A stretch of 64,000 nucleotides of DNA, taken from positions 248,001-312,000 of the forward strand of contig OZ241979.1 in NCBI GenBank assembly GCA_965204235.1, given 5' to 3'. Made by a program: the position numbers and the translations under genes. The notes beneath the pieces were generated by a model. That model ran no database searches, was not told where the DNA came from, and was given only the letters and a program-made list of their open reading frames with translations. This DNA comes from JAJDTQ01 sp965204235 (lineage in GTDB: Bacteria > Desulfobacterota > Binatia > UBA9968 > JAJDTQ01). How positions within the stretch are numbered: the first letter of the stretch is position 1; each line of letters opens with the position of its first letter. Shown here one piece after another: positions 46,333-57,597 of this stretch.

Positions 46333-46532
46333 GGCACGAGGCGCGGGAGGGGTTGGGGGAGCGGCTCCCTGACGGTCTTCGAACCCAGCGAACTGCCGCA
46401 CCGCTGGCAACTGTAGTCGTAGAGGTCGCCGTCGGGGAGGACCAGCAGCAACCGCTCGCGCACCGGCATGGCCCGACCGCACCGGTTGCAGTAGAGCAGC
46501 GACGCCGAAAGGTGTTCGAAACTCTTCTCCAT
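46329..46532 (-). CDS. Small zinc-ribbon protein (67 aa)
   Basis: The 67-aa product has two CxxC knuckles, Cys15/Cys18 (YCNRCG) and Cys42/Cys45 (SCQRCG), separated by a short beta-rich stretch, a typical zinc ribbon. Its stop overlaps the start of the amidohydrolase gene as ATGA, which implies co-translation and supports it being real. It lies between that gene and the EF-G-like gene. It could be a metal-delivery or regulatory partner of the amidohydrolase; that is a guess from position. Confidence 0.72.
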   Translation of the reverse strand: MEKSFEHLSASLLYCNRCGRAMPVRERLLLVLPDGDLYDYSCQRCGSSLGSKTVREPLPQPLPRLVP

Positions 46533-46576
46533 GGCTTCACGGGGCGGGCGGGCGGCGCGCCGACTCCGTCGGTCCG

Positions 46577-48664
46577 TCAACCCTCGCCGTCGGCCGCCCC
46601 GGCCCTGGCCTCGGCCTGCACCTTCTCCATCAGGTGCGGAGGAAGCTCGTCGTAATGGGAGAACTCCGACTGGAACTCCCCCCTGCCGCTGGTCATGGAC
46701 CGGAGGTCCGACGCGTACCGCAGCACTTCCGCCATGGGCGCCTGCGCCTTGATGATCTGGCTGTTGCCCCTGGCGTCCACGCCCAGGACCTTGCCGCGCC
46801 GGCTGTTCAGGTCCCCGATCACGTCTCCCATGCAGTCGTCGGGCACCGCCACCTCCAGGGACATGACCGGCTCGAGGATCACCGGCCTGGCTTTCTCCAT
46901 GGCGTTCTTGAAACCCATGGAGCCGGCGATCTTGAACGCCATGTCCGACGAATCCACCGCGTGGAACGAACCGTCGTAGAGGGTGGCGCGCACGTCCATG
47001 ATGGGGTATCCGGCCAAGTAACCCCCCGCCATGGTCTCGACGATGCCCTTCTCCACCGCGGGGATGTAGTTGCGCGGGATGGCCCCGCCGACGATCTTGT
47101 CCACGAACTCGAAGCCCTTGCCCCGCTCCAGGGGCTCGATCTTGAGCCAGGTATCGCCGTACTGGCCCCTGCCGCCGGACTGCTTCTTGTATTTCCCCTG
47201 GGCGCTGGAGGACGCCCGGATGGTCTCCCGGTAGGGCACCTTGGGCGCCTTCAGCTCCACTTCCGCGCCGTACTTGCGCTTGAGCTTGTCCACCACCACC
47301 TCGATGTGGAGCTGGCCCGTGCCCGACAGGATGAACTCCCGCGTCTGCTCGTCCCGGTGCATCCGGATGGAGGGGTCCTCCTCCATCATCCGCTGGAGGC
47401 CCTGGGGCACCTTGTCCTCGTCCGCCCGGGTCTTGGGGGAAAGCGCAAAGGAGATGGACGGGCTGAACTCCACCGGCCCGGGGTATTCGATGGGAGCGGA
47501 CTCGTCGCACAGGGTGTCCCCCGAGGCCACGTCCTTGAGCTTCGCCGCGGCGACCACCTCGCCGACCCCCGCCTCCGCCACTTCCTCGTGCCTGGACCCT
47601 TCCGGTCGAAACAGGTGCGCGACCTTCTCCTTCGCGTCCTTGCCGGGGTTATAGACCGTGCTGTCGGCCCGCACCGAGCCGGACAGGACCCGCATGATCG
47701 ACAGGCGGCCGGCGAACGGGTCCACGATGGTCTTGAAGACGAAGGCCGAGAAAGGAGCGTCCGGGGTCCTGGCCCGGGACTCGGCCTCGCCGGTCACCGG
47801 GTTCTTCCCCTCGGCCTCCCCTTCCTCCAACGGGGACGGCAGCCATTCCACCACGCCGTCGAGCAGCGCCGGGACTCCCGCGCCCCGGGCGGCCGAGCCG
47901 TAGAGGACCGGGAACAGCGCACCCTCGCGCACGCCGTCGCGCAGCGCCTGCGACAGCTCCTCCGAGGTCAACTCCTGGCCTTCGAGGTATTTCTCGAGCA
48001 ACTCGTCCCGGGTCTCGGCCACGTTCTCCATGAGGTTGACCCTCATCTCCTCGGCCCGTTCCCTCAACTCCCCAGGGACATCCTCTTCCTGCTCCCTGCC
48101 TTCGCCGTCCGCGCACACCGCCTTCATGCGGATCAGGTCCACCACTCCCCGGAAGGTCTCGCCGTGGCCGATGGGGAGCTGCACGTGGAGGCCCTTGACC
48201 CCCAGGGCCTCGGCGATGGCGTCCACCGCCGCCACAGCGTCGGTCTCCTCCCGGTCCATGCGGTTGACGAAGAGCAGGCGGGGCATCCCGCGCTCCGCGG
48301 CGTAGCCCCACAGCCGCTCGGTCTCCACCCTCAGCCCGGCCCCGGCGTGGAGCACGAAGACCGCGCCGCCGAACCCCGCCAGCGAATGGACCGTCTCCGG
48401 CAGAAAGGTAGCAAAACCGGGCGTGTCCACGAGCATGCACAAGTTCTTCTTCCATTCGACGGAATGGAAGGCGGTGGAGATGGAAACCTGCCGGTGGATC
48501 TCTTCGGGCTCGTGGTCGAACACCGAGGTCCCGTCCTCCACCCGGCCCAGGCGGTTGGTGCGGCCCGCGGCGAACAACATGGCCTCGCCCAGGGACGTCT
48601 TGCCCACCCCCCGGTGCCCCAGCAACCCCACGTTCCGTAGCCGGCCGGCTTCGAATGCTGCCAT
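46577..48664 (-). CDS. EF-G-like translational GTPase (FusA2-type)
   Basis: A 695-aa GTPase of the EF-G family but of the divergent EF-G-like branch. P-loop is LGHRGVGKTSLGEA instead of AHIDAGKTT, switch I region is EIHRQVSISTAF, then DTPGF, NRMDRE (G4), and EF-G domains II-V including VPYRETIR and QSGGRGQYGD. Branch members coexist with the main EF-G, and their role in translocation or recycling is not settled. The main fusA is not in the window. Confidence 0.9.
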   Translation of the reverse strand: MAAFEAGRLRNVGLLGHRGVGKTSLGEAMLFAAGRTNRLGRVEDGTSVFDHEPEEIHRQVSISTAFHSVEWKKNLCMLVDTPGFATFLPETVHSLAGFGGAVFVLHAGAGLRVETERLWGYAAERGMPRLLFVNRMDREETDAVAAVDAIAEALGVKGLHVQLPIGHGETFRGVVDLIRMKAVCADGEGREQEEDVPGELRERAEEMRVNLMENVAETRDELLEKYLEGQELTSEELSQALRDGVREGALFPVLYGSAARGAGVPALLDGVVEWLPSPLEEGEAEGKNPVTGEAESRARTPDAPFSAFVFKTIVDPFAGRLSIMRVLSGSVRADSTVYNPGKDAKEKVAHLFRPEGSRHEEVAEAGVGEVVAAAKLKDVASGDTLCDESAPIEYPGPVEFSPSISFALSPKTRADEDKVPQGLQRMMEEDPSIRMHRDEQTREFILSGTGQLHIEVVVDKLKRKYGAEVELKAPKVPYRETIRASSSAQGKYKKQSGGRGQYGDTWLKIEPLERGKGFEFVDKIVGGAIPRNYIPAVEKGIVETMAGGYLAGYPIMDVRATLYDGSFHAVDSSDMAFKIAGSMGFKNAMEKARPVILEPVMSLEVAVPDDCMGDVIGDLNSRRGKVLGVDARGNSQIIKAQAPMAEVLRYASDLRSMTSGRGEFQSEFSHYDELPPHLMEKVQAEARAGAADGEG

Positions 48665-48743
48665 GGATCCACCTCCCTTGCCCCGATCCGTCGAGGGCCC
48701 TCGTTCCGTGCGAACCGCGGGCGCCCCGGCGCCGGGAGGGCCG

Positions 48744-49535
48744 CTAGGCTCTCCGCTTGCGCGACGACGGAGCCGGGTTCTTCTCGTAAATAAGCCGTAA
48801 ACCTTCCAACGTCAAGAATTCGTCCACCTCTTCGATGACGCTCGATTCGTGGGCGATGAGGGAAGCGACGCCGCCGGTGGCCACCACCCGCGCAGGGACC
48901 CGGGTCTCCCGCCGGATGCGGTGCACGATGCCGTCCACCAGACCCACGTAGCCGTAGTAGATCCCCGACTGGATCGAATGGACGGTGGACCTGCCGATGA
49001 CGCCGGCGGGGCACAGGACCTCCACCCGGGGCAGCTTGGAGGCCCGCTGGAACAGGGCCTCGACCGCGATGACCAGGCCCGGGGCGATCAGACCGCCCAG
49101 GTATTCCCCGTTCTCGGACACGCAGTCGAACGTGGTGGCGGTGCCGAAGTCGATGACGATGCACGCCGCGCGGAAGCGGTCGTAGGCGGCGACGCCGTTG
49201 GCGATACGGTCCGCGCCCACGTCCTGGGGGCTGTCGTAGAGGATCGGCATGCCGGTCTTGAGGCCCGGTCCCACCAGCAACGGCTTCACCCCGAACAGCT
49301 TGCGCCCGAGCTCGTCGATCATGCCCACCATGGGCGGCACCACGCAGGAGACGATGATGGCGTCGATGGCGTCGCTGCCGATGCCCCGGGTGGCGGCGAG
49401 CTGGCCGATCAGGGCGCCGTATTCGTCCACGGTGCGCTCCGGTTGGGTCACCAGGCGCCAGTGGGTCAGGAGCTCCCGGCCGCGATAGACGCCCAGCACC
49501 ATGTTGCTGTTCCCGATGTCGATGGCCAGCAGCAC
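48744..49535 (-). CDS. coaX: Type III pantothenate kinase
   Basis: Phosphorylates pantothenate in the first step of CoA synthesis, the CoaX type insensitive to CoA feedback. The 263-aa product starts LLAIDIGNSNMVLGVYRG with the phosphate-1 motif. Other motifs are SCVVPPMV, the adenosine-region GADRIANGVAAYDRF, the catalytic DFGTATTFDCV and GGLIAPGL. GTG 49535 is the start. It is adjacent to birA, a pairing found in many genomes. Confidence 0.97.
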   Translation of the reverse strand: MLLAIDIGNSNMVLGVYRGRELLTHWRLVTQPERTVDEYGALIGQLAATRGIGSDAIDAIIVSCVVPPMVGMIDELGRKLFGVKPLLVGPGLKTGMPILYDSPQDVGADRIANGVAAYDRFRAACIVIDFGTATTFDCVSENGEYLGGLIAPGLVIAVEALFQRASKLPRVEVLCPAGVIGRSTVHSIQSGIYYGYVGLVDGIVHRIRRETRVPARVVATGGVASLIAHESSVIEEVDEFLTLEGLRLIYEKNPAPSSRKRRA

Positions 49536-49587
49536 CTACCGAACCTCTGATCCATTCTGGCTTGCGGTGTCTCTCCCCATGGGAAGG

Positions 49588-49686
49588 CGCGTCCTTCGAC
49601 TTCGCTTCGCTACGCTCAGGACGAACGGGGAACTTCGCTTTGCTCAGGACGAACGGGGCACTTTGCTACGCCCGGGACGAACGGGC
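49588..49686. repeat. Dispersed repeat array, copy 4 (three units)
   Basis: The first unit (49588-49630) is practically identical to the element at 23280 and has the same CCCATGGGAAG just upstream. It is followed by two shortened units ending GACGAACGGGG and GACGAACGGG, at about 49631-49658 and 49659-49686. The array overlaps the last 14 codons of birA. Contiguous units without spacers rule out CRISPR. Confidence 0.75.
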
Positions 49687-50540
49687 AATCGTTCAGAGTC
49701 TCCAGGCGAAGCTCCGTCCGTCAGGAAGACGTCCCCGCTCACCACCCGCCGGGGCCGGCCGTCACCGTCCTCCAGCACCAGGAAGCCGTTCCCGTCCAAC
49801 CCCTGCACCCGTCCCGCGAGCACGCCGTCGGGGGTCCGGACGCGGACATGCTCCCCTTCCATGCGCGCGTAACCGTTCCAGCTTCGGGCGATGGGGGCGA
49901 ACCCGCGCTCCTCGAACTCGATATAGCGCTTCTCCATGCAGCGCACCAGGGAGCGGGCCGCCTCCACCCGGTCGGCCACGGCCCCGGACTCTTCCATCAC
50001 CGAGGTGGCGCGCCCGCGGATGTCGGGGGGCATGAGCGAGCGCGGGAAGTTCAGGTTGACGCCGATGCCGACCACCACGAAGAACGTGCGGCCGGGCTCG
50101 CAGGCGACCTCGCTGAGGATGCCGGCCGCCTTCCGGCCGCGCAGCAGGACGTCGTTGGGCCACTTGATCCGGGGCCGGCACGGGACCAGGTCCCGGAGCG
50201 TGTCGGCCACCGCCACCGCGGCCAGCAGCGTGGTCCTGGCCGAATCCGCAGGGTCCAGCCGCGGGCGGAGTACGAAGGAGAGGTAGAGGTTGCAACCCGC
50301 GGGAGAGACCCAGCGCCGTCCCATCCTGCCCTGCCCCCGGGTCTGCGCTTCGGCGATGACGATGGTCCCCTCCGGCGCCCCGGCTTCGGCCAGCGCGCAG
50401 GCGGTGCGGTTGGTGGAGGGGAGCTCCGGGTGCACCTGGATGCGGCCGCCGAGCCGCCGGGTCCCCAGGTCCCGAAGGATGCCGTCCGCGGTGAGCCTGT
50501 CGCCGGGAACCGGAACGGGAGGCTGCTTCACGGAAGACAT
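49644..50540 (-). CDS. birA: Biotin--[acetyl-CoA carboxylase] ligase (no DNA-binding domain)
   Basis: Attaches biotin to carboxylase carrier proteins. The 298-aa product has the biotin-binding core: ELPSTNRTACALAEAG, the nucleotide loop QTRGQGRMGRRWVSPAG, IKWPNDVLLRGRKAAGIL and VVGIGVNLN, plus the C-terminal domain GRVQGLDGNGFLVLEDGDG. There is no N-terminal helix-turn-helix, so it is monofunctional. The usual end near GDVFLTD is extended by a Ser/Arg/Pro tail whose final part is encoded by the repeat array. ATG 50540. Confidence 0.95.
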   Translation of the reverse strand: MSSVKQPPVPVPGDRLTADGILRDLGTRRLGGRIQVHPELPSTNRTACALAEAGAPEGTIVIAEAQTRGQGRMGRRWVSPAGCNLYLSFVLRPRLDPADSARTTLLAAVAVADTLRDLVPCRPRIKWPNDVLLRGRKAAGILSEVACEPGRTFFVVVGIGVNLNFPRSLMPPDIRGRATSVMEESGAVADRVEAARSLVRCMEKRYIEFEERGFAPIARSWNGYARMEGEHVRVRTPDGVLAGRVQGLDGNGFLVLEDGDGRPRRVVSGDVFLTDGASPGDSERLPVRPGRSKVPRSS

Positions 50541-50610
50541 GCTCGGGAGACGGTTTCCGGGGACGCCCGTACCGCGGGCTTTGCCGGTCCGCAGCGCAGG
50601 TCCGCGGGAG

Positions 50611-53364
<2,754 letters not shown>

Positions 53365-53370
53365 GGGACC

Positions 53371-53910
53371 CTACTCTCGACCTCCGCTCCCGACCTCCGG
53401 CGTCCCGGAGTCGGTCTCGTCCACCACGTCCGTCAATTCGATGACAGCGGGGCCGGGGCCCTCGGGGGCGTCGCTTCCCTCCGACGGGCGGGCCGGGGCC
53501 TCGGGGTTCGGGCGGTCGCCCTCGGGCGCAGCGTCTGGCGGTTCGTCCCCCGGCGGTCCTTCGGCCGCGGACGGCGCCGGCAACAACGACCGCAGGGCAG
53601 CCTCCAGCAAGGCGCCCTCCAGCGGCTTGGGCACGGTTGCGGCAGGACCTTCGGAGTCGAGGACCGGCGCCGCTCCCAGGTGGAGCCAGACCGCGGGGAC
53701 CTCCAGGGCTCGAAGCGTGCGCAGGATCTCCGGGACTTCCGCGCCGCCGTCCTCGACGGACTCCCGATCGACGATGACCAGGTCATGGCCCCGGACGTCT
53801 TCCTCCCCGGGCCAGTGGTCCCGGACCGTGGTCCGGTGCTCCGGGAACAGGAACTGCCGCAACGCCTCACGCAGGACCGGTTGCCTCTCGATGACGAGTA
53901 TGCTGCCCAT
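53371..53910 (-). CDS. Receiver-like protein with acidic proline-rich tail
   Basis: A 179-aa protein. Residues 1-110 look like a response-regulator receiver: GSILVIERQPVLREALRQFL, the phosphoacceptor-position Asp48 in HDLVIVDRES and the Lys in TVPKPLEG. The N-terminal acidic pair is reduced to Glu8, so phosphorylation is uncertain. The remaining 70 residues are acidic, rich in Pro, Glu and Gly, and end with VIELTDVVDETD, a motif I associate with deltaproteobacterial proteins of unknown function. It follows valS by 6 bp in the transcript order valS downstream. No output domain. Confidence 0.65.
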   Translation of the reverse strand: MGSILVIERQPVLREALRQFLFPEHRTTVRDHWPGEEDVRGHDLVIVDRESVEDGGAEVPEILRTLRALEVPAVWLHLGAAPVLDSEGPAATVPKPLEGALLEAALRSLLPAPSAAEGPPGDEPPDAAPEGDRPNPEAPARPSEGSDAPEGPGPAVIELTDVVDETDSGTPEVGSGGRE

Positions 53911-54073
53911 TTCGATGCACGCCCCCGGACGTTCGCACCATGGTAGCAGACAATGCCCGATCCTGTGAACCCACATCGGACCATGCGGACCGACCGCGGT
54001 CCCGCCAACTTGACAACGCCGCGTCCGCTGGTGCATATAGAAGGCCATCCCATGCAGGACCTTTCATGTTCGT

Positions 54074-54161
54074 GCGAAAGTGGCGGAATTTGGTAGACGC
54101 GCAGGATTCAGGATCCTGTGGGAGCAATCCCGTGGGGGTTCAATTCCCCCCTTTCGCACCA
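54074..54161 (+). tRNA. tRNA-Leu (anticodon CAG)
   Basis: Acceptor stem GCGAAAG (54074-54080) pairs with CTTTCGC (54151-54157), followed by A and an encoded CCA. The anticodon loop TTCAGGA has CAG at 54109-54111, the T-loop is GGTTCAATTCC, and a long variable arm (GGGAGCAATCCC) marks it as a class II, leucine tRNA. It reads CUG, a codon heavily used in this GC-rich genome. It lies in the divergent gap between the receiver-like gene and the polyprenyl synthase gene. Confidence 0.97.
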
Positions 54162-54341
54162 CCTCCCACGGGCGGCCGCATCCGTCCTCCCTCGAACGCA
54201 CCGCGGTTCCGCGCCGTGGGTGCGTGAAACGCGCCCGTAGCGCCTCGACCGGAGTCACTTCTGCAACAACAAGACCATGAGAGAGAGCATCAGGTTCTCC
54301 TGAGGGACGTTGCGGAAGACTTCCTGTCCCCGTTCGAGTCG

Positions 54342-55295
54342 GTGGACCGGTACGGACCGTTGGCCCGCCAGTTGCGTCTGGTGGAGCAACGGCTGACGGA
54401 CTGCACGCGCTCGAAGGAACCCGAGCTGACCCGGATCTCCTCCGACCTCATCGAGGGCGGGGGCAAGCGCCTCCGGCCCATGCTCACGCTGCTGGTGTTC
54501 AACGCCTTCCGGGGCGAGCGAGAGGACGACGCGGTGGACATCGCCGCGGCCCTGGAGCTGGTGCACGCGGCGACCCTGCTGCACGACGACATCATCGACG
54601 GCGCCAGGTTCCGACGCGGGAAGGAGTCCGCCTACAAACGCTACGGACTCACGCGCACCCTCGTCACCGGCGACTTCCTCTTCATCAAGGCGTTCGAGTT
54701 CGCCGGCAAGTTCGACGAGACCGTGGTCCAGTGGACCGCGGACGCGTGCACGAGCCTCACCGAGGGGGAGATCCTGCAAGGCGCCTTCCGGCGCAACCGG
54801 ACGGTGACCGCGGCGGACTACATCCAGATCGTCGAACGCAAGACCGCCTCGCTCTTCGAGACCGGCGCCAAGCTCGGCGCCTACATGGCCGGCGCGCCGG
54901 CCGAGCAGGTCGAAGTGGCGGCGAGTTTCGGACGCAACCTCGGCATCGCCTTCCAGATGATGGACGACGTGCTCGACGTGGTGGGGACCAGGGACCTGCT
55001 CGGGAAGTCCACGGGCATGGACCTGCGCGACGGCAACCCTTCCCTTCCCATCGTCCTCTCGCTGCTCGACGGGCACCGGGCGGTCTCGCGCGTCTTCCAG
55101 ACTTCGTCTCCCACGGAGGGCGATATCCGGCAGGCGCTGGACGCCATGGAGAACGGCACGGTGATCGAGCGGGCCAGGAACTTCGCCCGCAAATACACGT
55201 CCAGGGCATGCCGGGAGATCGACAAGCTGCCCGAGTCCGCAGACCGGGACGGCCTCAAGGCGTTGGGCCGCCTGCTCACCGACCGGGATCGTTGA
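54342..55295 (+). CDS. All-trans polyprenyl diphosphate synthase
   Basis: Condenses isopentenyl diphosphates to the long chain of the respiratory quinone. The 317-aa product has GGGKRLRPMLTLLVF, the first aspartate-rich motif LLHDDIIDGARFRRG, GDFLFIKAFEF, the second motif FQMMDDVLDVVG and MDLRDGNPSLPIVL. GTG 54342 is taken as the start. The frame remains open upstream without an ATG and no clear ribosome site is seen, so the N-terminus is uncertain. It heads a three-gene plus-strand group with ubiE and a membrane protein, that is, quinone biosynthesis. Chain length cannot be read from the sequence. Confidence 0.92.
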   Translation: MDRYGPLARQLRLVEQRLTDCTRSKEPELTRISSDLIEGGGKRLRPMLTLLVFNAFRGEREDDAVDIAAALELVHAATLLHDDIIDGARFRRGKESAYKRYGLTRTLVTGDFLFIKAFEFAGKFDETVVQWTADACTSLTEGEILQGAFRRNRTVTAADYIQIVERKTASLFETGAKLGAYMAGAPAEQVEVAASFGRNLGIAFQMMDDVLDVVGTRDLLGKSTGMDLRDGNPSLPIVLSLLDGHRAVSRVFQTSSPTEGDIRQALDAMENGTVIERARNFARKYTSRACREIDKLPESADRDGLKALGRLLTDRDR

Positions 55296-55343
55296 CGCCC
55301 GGACCCGCCCCGCCCGAGACGCTTCCGGGCTCCCGCCGCCGTC

Positions 55344-56093
55344 ATGTCCACCCTCCGCGACACCCTGGTCAGGAACATCTTCGACCGGATCGCGCGGCGC
55401 TACGACCTGCTCAACCGGATCATCAGCCTGCGGCTGGACTCCCTGTGGCGGCGCAAGGCCGTCGGCGCCCTGGGCATCGCCGGGGAACCGGCCCTGGTCC
55501 TGGACCTGGGCACGGGCACCGGCGCACTGGCCCTGGAGGCGTGCAAGGTGCTGGCGCCGGGCGCCCGGGTGGTGGGCGTGGACTTCTCGCGCGCCATGCT
55601 CGAGCTCGCCGGGGAACGGACGTCCCGGGCAGGATACGGAGACCGGGCCGCCTACGTCCTGGGCCACGCCCTGGCCGCGCCGGTGCGGGACGAATCCTTC
55701 GACGCGGTGATGAGCGCCTTCGTGCTGCGGAACGTCGGGGACCTGGACTCGTTCTTCCGGGAGTCCTACCGGGTGCTGAAGCCCGGCGGGCGGATGGCGT
55801 CCCTGGACATGTTCCCCCCGTCCCGGGGCCTGTTCTCGCGCTTCTACTGGCTCTACTTCGGGAAGCTCATGCCCTGGGTGGGCCGCGTGGTGAGCGGCGA
55901 CCCCGGCGCGTACCGGTACCTGTCGGACTCGGTGCGGTCCTTCGTCCCGCCGGAGGCGGTGGCCTCGACCATCGCGTCGGCCGGCTTCGGCGAGGCCCGC
56001 ACCGTGCGTTACCTGCGGGGCGCCGTCTGCCTCCAGGTGGCCACCAAGCCCCGGCAGCCTGCGCAAGCCCCCGGGGAGCCGGTGATCCGGTGA
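55344..56093 (+). CDS. ubiE: Demethylmenaquinone/ubiquinone methyltransferase UbiE/MenG
   Basis: SAM-dependent C-methyltransferase of quinone synthesis. The 249-aa product starts with RNIFDRIARRYDLLNRIISL, typical of the family. It has the SAM motif VLDLGTGTGALAL, VVGVDFSRAML, FVLRNVGDLDSFFRESYRVL and the block GGRMASLDMFPP. It follows the polyprenyl synthase gene and overlaps the membrane protein gene (GTGA). Whether it acts on mena- or ubiquinone precursors is open. Confidence 0.93.
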   Translation: MSTLRDTLVRNIFDRIARRYDLLNRIISLRLDSLWRRKAVGALGIAGEPALVLDLGTGTGALALEACKVLAPGARVVGVDFSRAMLELAGERTSRAGYGDRAAYVLGHALAAPVRDESFDAVMSAFVLRNVGDLDSFFRESYRVLKPGGRMASLDMFPPSRGLFSRFYWLYFGKLMPWVGRVVSGDPGAYRYLSDSVRSFVPPEAVASTIASAGFGEARTVRYLRGAVCLQVATKPRQPAQAPGEPVIR

Positions 56094-56923
56094 ACCCTTA
56101 CGCCACCGCGTTCGTGATGTTCCTCTACCAGTTGTCGGTGGGGGGGCTGGTGGGTCTGGCGGCGACGCCCTTCACCGAGCTGGAACGCGGCTTCTACAAG
56201 TCCACCGCGGGCGTGCTGGCCGCGGCCGCGCTGCTGGCCCTCTGGGGGCGCCTCGACCTCCTGCCGGAAACCCCGGGCATCGGGGACATCCTGAGCCTTG
56301 TTCTATTGGGGAGTTTCACCGTTTTCCTGATCCTCTACTTCATATCCCTATGGGGCGAGCGCGCGTTCCTGCGGGCGCGCTTCTTCTCCACCGCGATCCT
56401 GACCGGCCTCGCCGGGGTCATGGTCGCCTCCTACGGGTTCTCCCATTCCCCGGTGGGACCGGTGGAAGCCGTGTTCCTTCCGGTCCGCTTCGTGGTCTCG
56501 TCACTGCTCCTGGGGGCGGTCACCGTGGGCATGCTGATCGGCCACTGGTACCTGATCGAGACCGGCCAGAGCCTGGAGCCGTTCCTCCGGGTGTTCCGGT
56601 TCTTCGTCGCCCTGCTGATCGTCCAGACCTGCCTGGAGGCCCTCGCCGCCGCCCTGCTCTACCTGTTCGGCACGGCGCATACGGCGGCAACGGTGCGCAG
56701 CCTCTTCGACGACCACCTGGCGTTGCTGTCGTCGCGGTTCCTCGTGGCCCAGGCCGCTCCGTTGGCGCTTTCCTGGATGATCTGGAAGACCCTCGCCGAC
56801 TTCCGGAACACCATGGCGGCCACGGGCCTCTTCTACATCGCGCTGCTGGGCGTGTTCGTGGGAGAGCTGCTGTCCAGCCAGATCCTGGCCCTGGCCGGCA
56901 TGGTCGGGCAAGGCGCGCCGTAG
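56090..56923 (+). CDS. Polytopic membrane protein of unknown function
   Basis: The 277-aa product has seven to eight predicted helices: FVMFLYQLSVGGLVGLAATP near the start, SLVLLGSFTVFLILYFISLW, FFSTAILTGLAGVMVASYGF, VSSLLLGAVTVGMLIGHWYL, FFVALLIVQTCLEALAAALL and others. The polar motif HWYLIETGQSLEPFLRVFRF lies between helices and could bind a quinone or ion. The start is GTG 56090, overlapping the ubiE stop as GTGA, so it is co-translated with quinone biosynthesis genes. I do not recognise a named family. A role in quinone-dependent membrane chemistry is inferred from position. Confidence 0.8.
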   Translation: MNPYATAFVMFLYQLSVGGLVGLAATPFTELERGFYKSTAGVLAAAALLALWGRLDLLPETPGIGDILSLVLLGSFTVFLILYFISLWGERAFLRARFFSTAILTGLAGVMVASYGFSHSPVGPVEAVFLPVRFVVSSLLLGAVTVGMLIGHWYLIETGQSLEPFLRVFRFFVALLIVQTCLEALAAALLYLFGTAHTAATVRSLFDDHLALLSSRFLVAQAAPLALSWMIWKTLADFRNTMAATGLFYIALLGVFVGELLSSQILALAGMVGQGAP

Positions 56924-56964
56924 CCTCCCGCCGACGGGTTCGGCCCCGGAGGCCCGCCAACCCG

Positions 56965-57336
56965 CTATTCGGCGGGATCTTCGCCGGACGCCGCGGGCGC
57001 CGGCGCTTCCCCCGGCGCCGGTTCCGGACGGCGCCGGTCCTGCTGAGGGTAGGTCCTTATCTTCGTGACCCGGAGCCCGTGCCTCCCCCAACCCAGGTCG
57101 TACCCCACCACCATGCCCTCCCTCAGGCCCTTGGGCGAGGTCACGGGGCCGGACATCAGCACCATCTGGTAAGAGAACTGCACCTCCCTGCCGCTCGCGG
57201 TACGGACCACTCCCGTGTTCTTCCGGGGCGAAAGCCGAGCGACGATCCCGTGGTAGTACAGGTCCGGCTGCTGCACGGCGGCCGGACCTCCGGCGCCCTG
57301 GTCGGGAACCTCATCCTTGGCGTCGTCATCGATCAT
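56965..57336 (-). CDS. Cold-shock-like OB-fold domain protein
   Basis: A 123-aa protein with an acidic N-terminus, a central OB-fold segment (YHGIVARLSPRKNTGVVRTA, then EVQFSYQMVLMSGP, LREGMVVGYDLGWGRHGLRV) and a Pro/Ala/Glu-rich tail. The core is distantly like cold-shock domains. The aromatic nucleic-acid-binding residues are not clearly conserved, so RNA binding is uncertain. The frame opens at GTG 57351, but ATG 57336 has GAGGG nine bases upstream. It lies convergent to the membrane protein gene. Confidence 0.62.
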   Translation of the reverse strand: MIDDDAKDEVPDQGAGGPAAVQQPDLYYHGIVARLSPRKNTGVVRTASGREVQFSYQMVLMSGPVTSPKGLREGMVVGYDLGWGRHGLRVTKIRTYPQQDRRRPEPAPGEAPAPAASGEDPAE

Positions 57337-57564
57337 TGCCGGCGCCCTCACGGTGGGACCATGCCATGCCCTTCCATCCTACAGGCATGAAGCCCGGAGT
57401 TCAATTCGGACATGCGTGGTCCGAGGGGTTGCTGTCCGGCGACGGAAACGTCGAACGACCTAACTCATTGATATATCTTGCTTTCCTTCACCGGCGGCCT
57501 ACCGTCAACGACGAAATTGTCGAACGCGGCGCGTTGCAATATCGAGATTTCGGGAACTTGGAAG

Positions 57565-57582
57565 TTGGCACGGAATATGCTT
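57565..57582 (+). promoter_or_regulatory. Candidate sigma-54 (-24/-12) promoter
   Basis: TTGGCACGGAATATGCTT matches the consensus YTGGCACGRNNNTTGCW with one mismatch (A for the first T of TTGC). The GG (57567-57568) and GC (57579-57580) are separated by exactly ten bases. It lies 126 bp before the kinase-like gene. No enhancer-binding regulator is present in the window, so activity is inferred. Confidence 0.6.
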
Positions 57583-57588
57583 CCAACA

Positions 57589-57597
57589 TGGTATAAT
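57589..57597 (+). promoter_or_regulatory. Candidate extended -10 sigma-70 promoter
   Basis: TGGTATAAT is a perfect extended -10 element (TGN-TATAAT) seven bases after the sigma-54-like site; no good -35 accompanies it, as is usual for extended -10 promoters. Either or both sites could start the message for the kinase-like and phosphatase genes. Confidence 0.5.

Noticed and set aside
49588..49686. CRISPR-like array
   Set aside because: Units are contiguous, unequal and have no spacers; matches the dispersed repeat.
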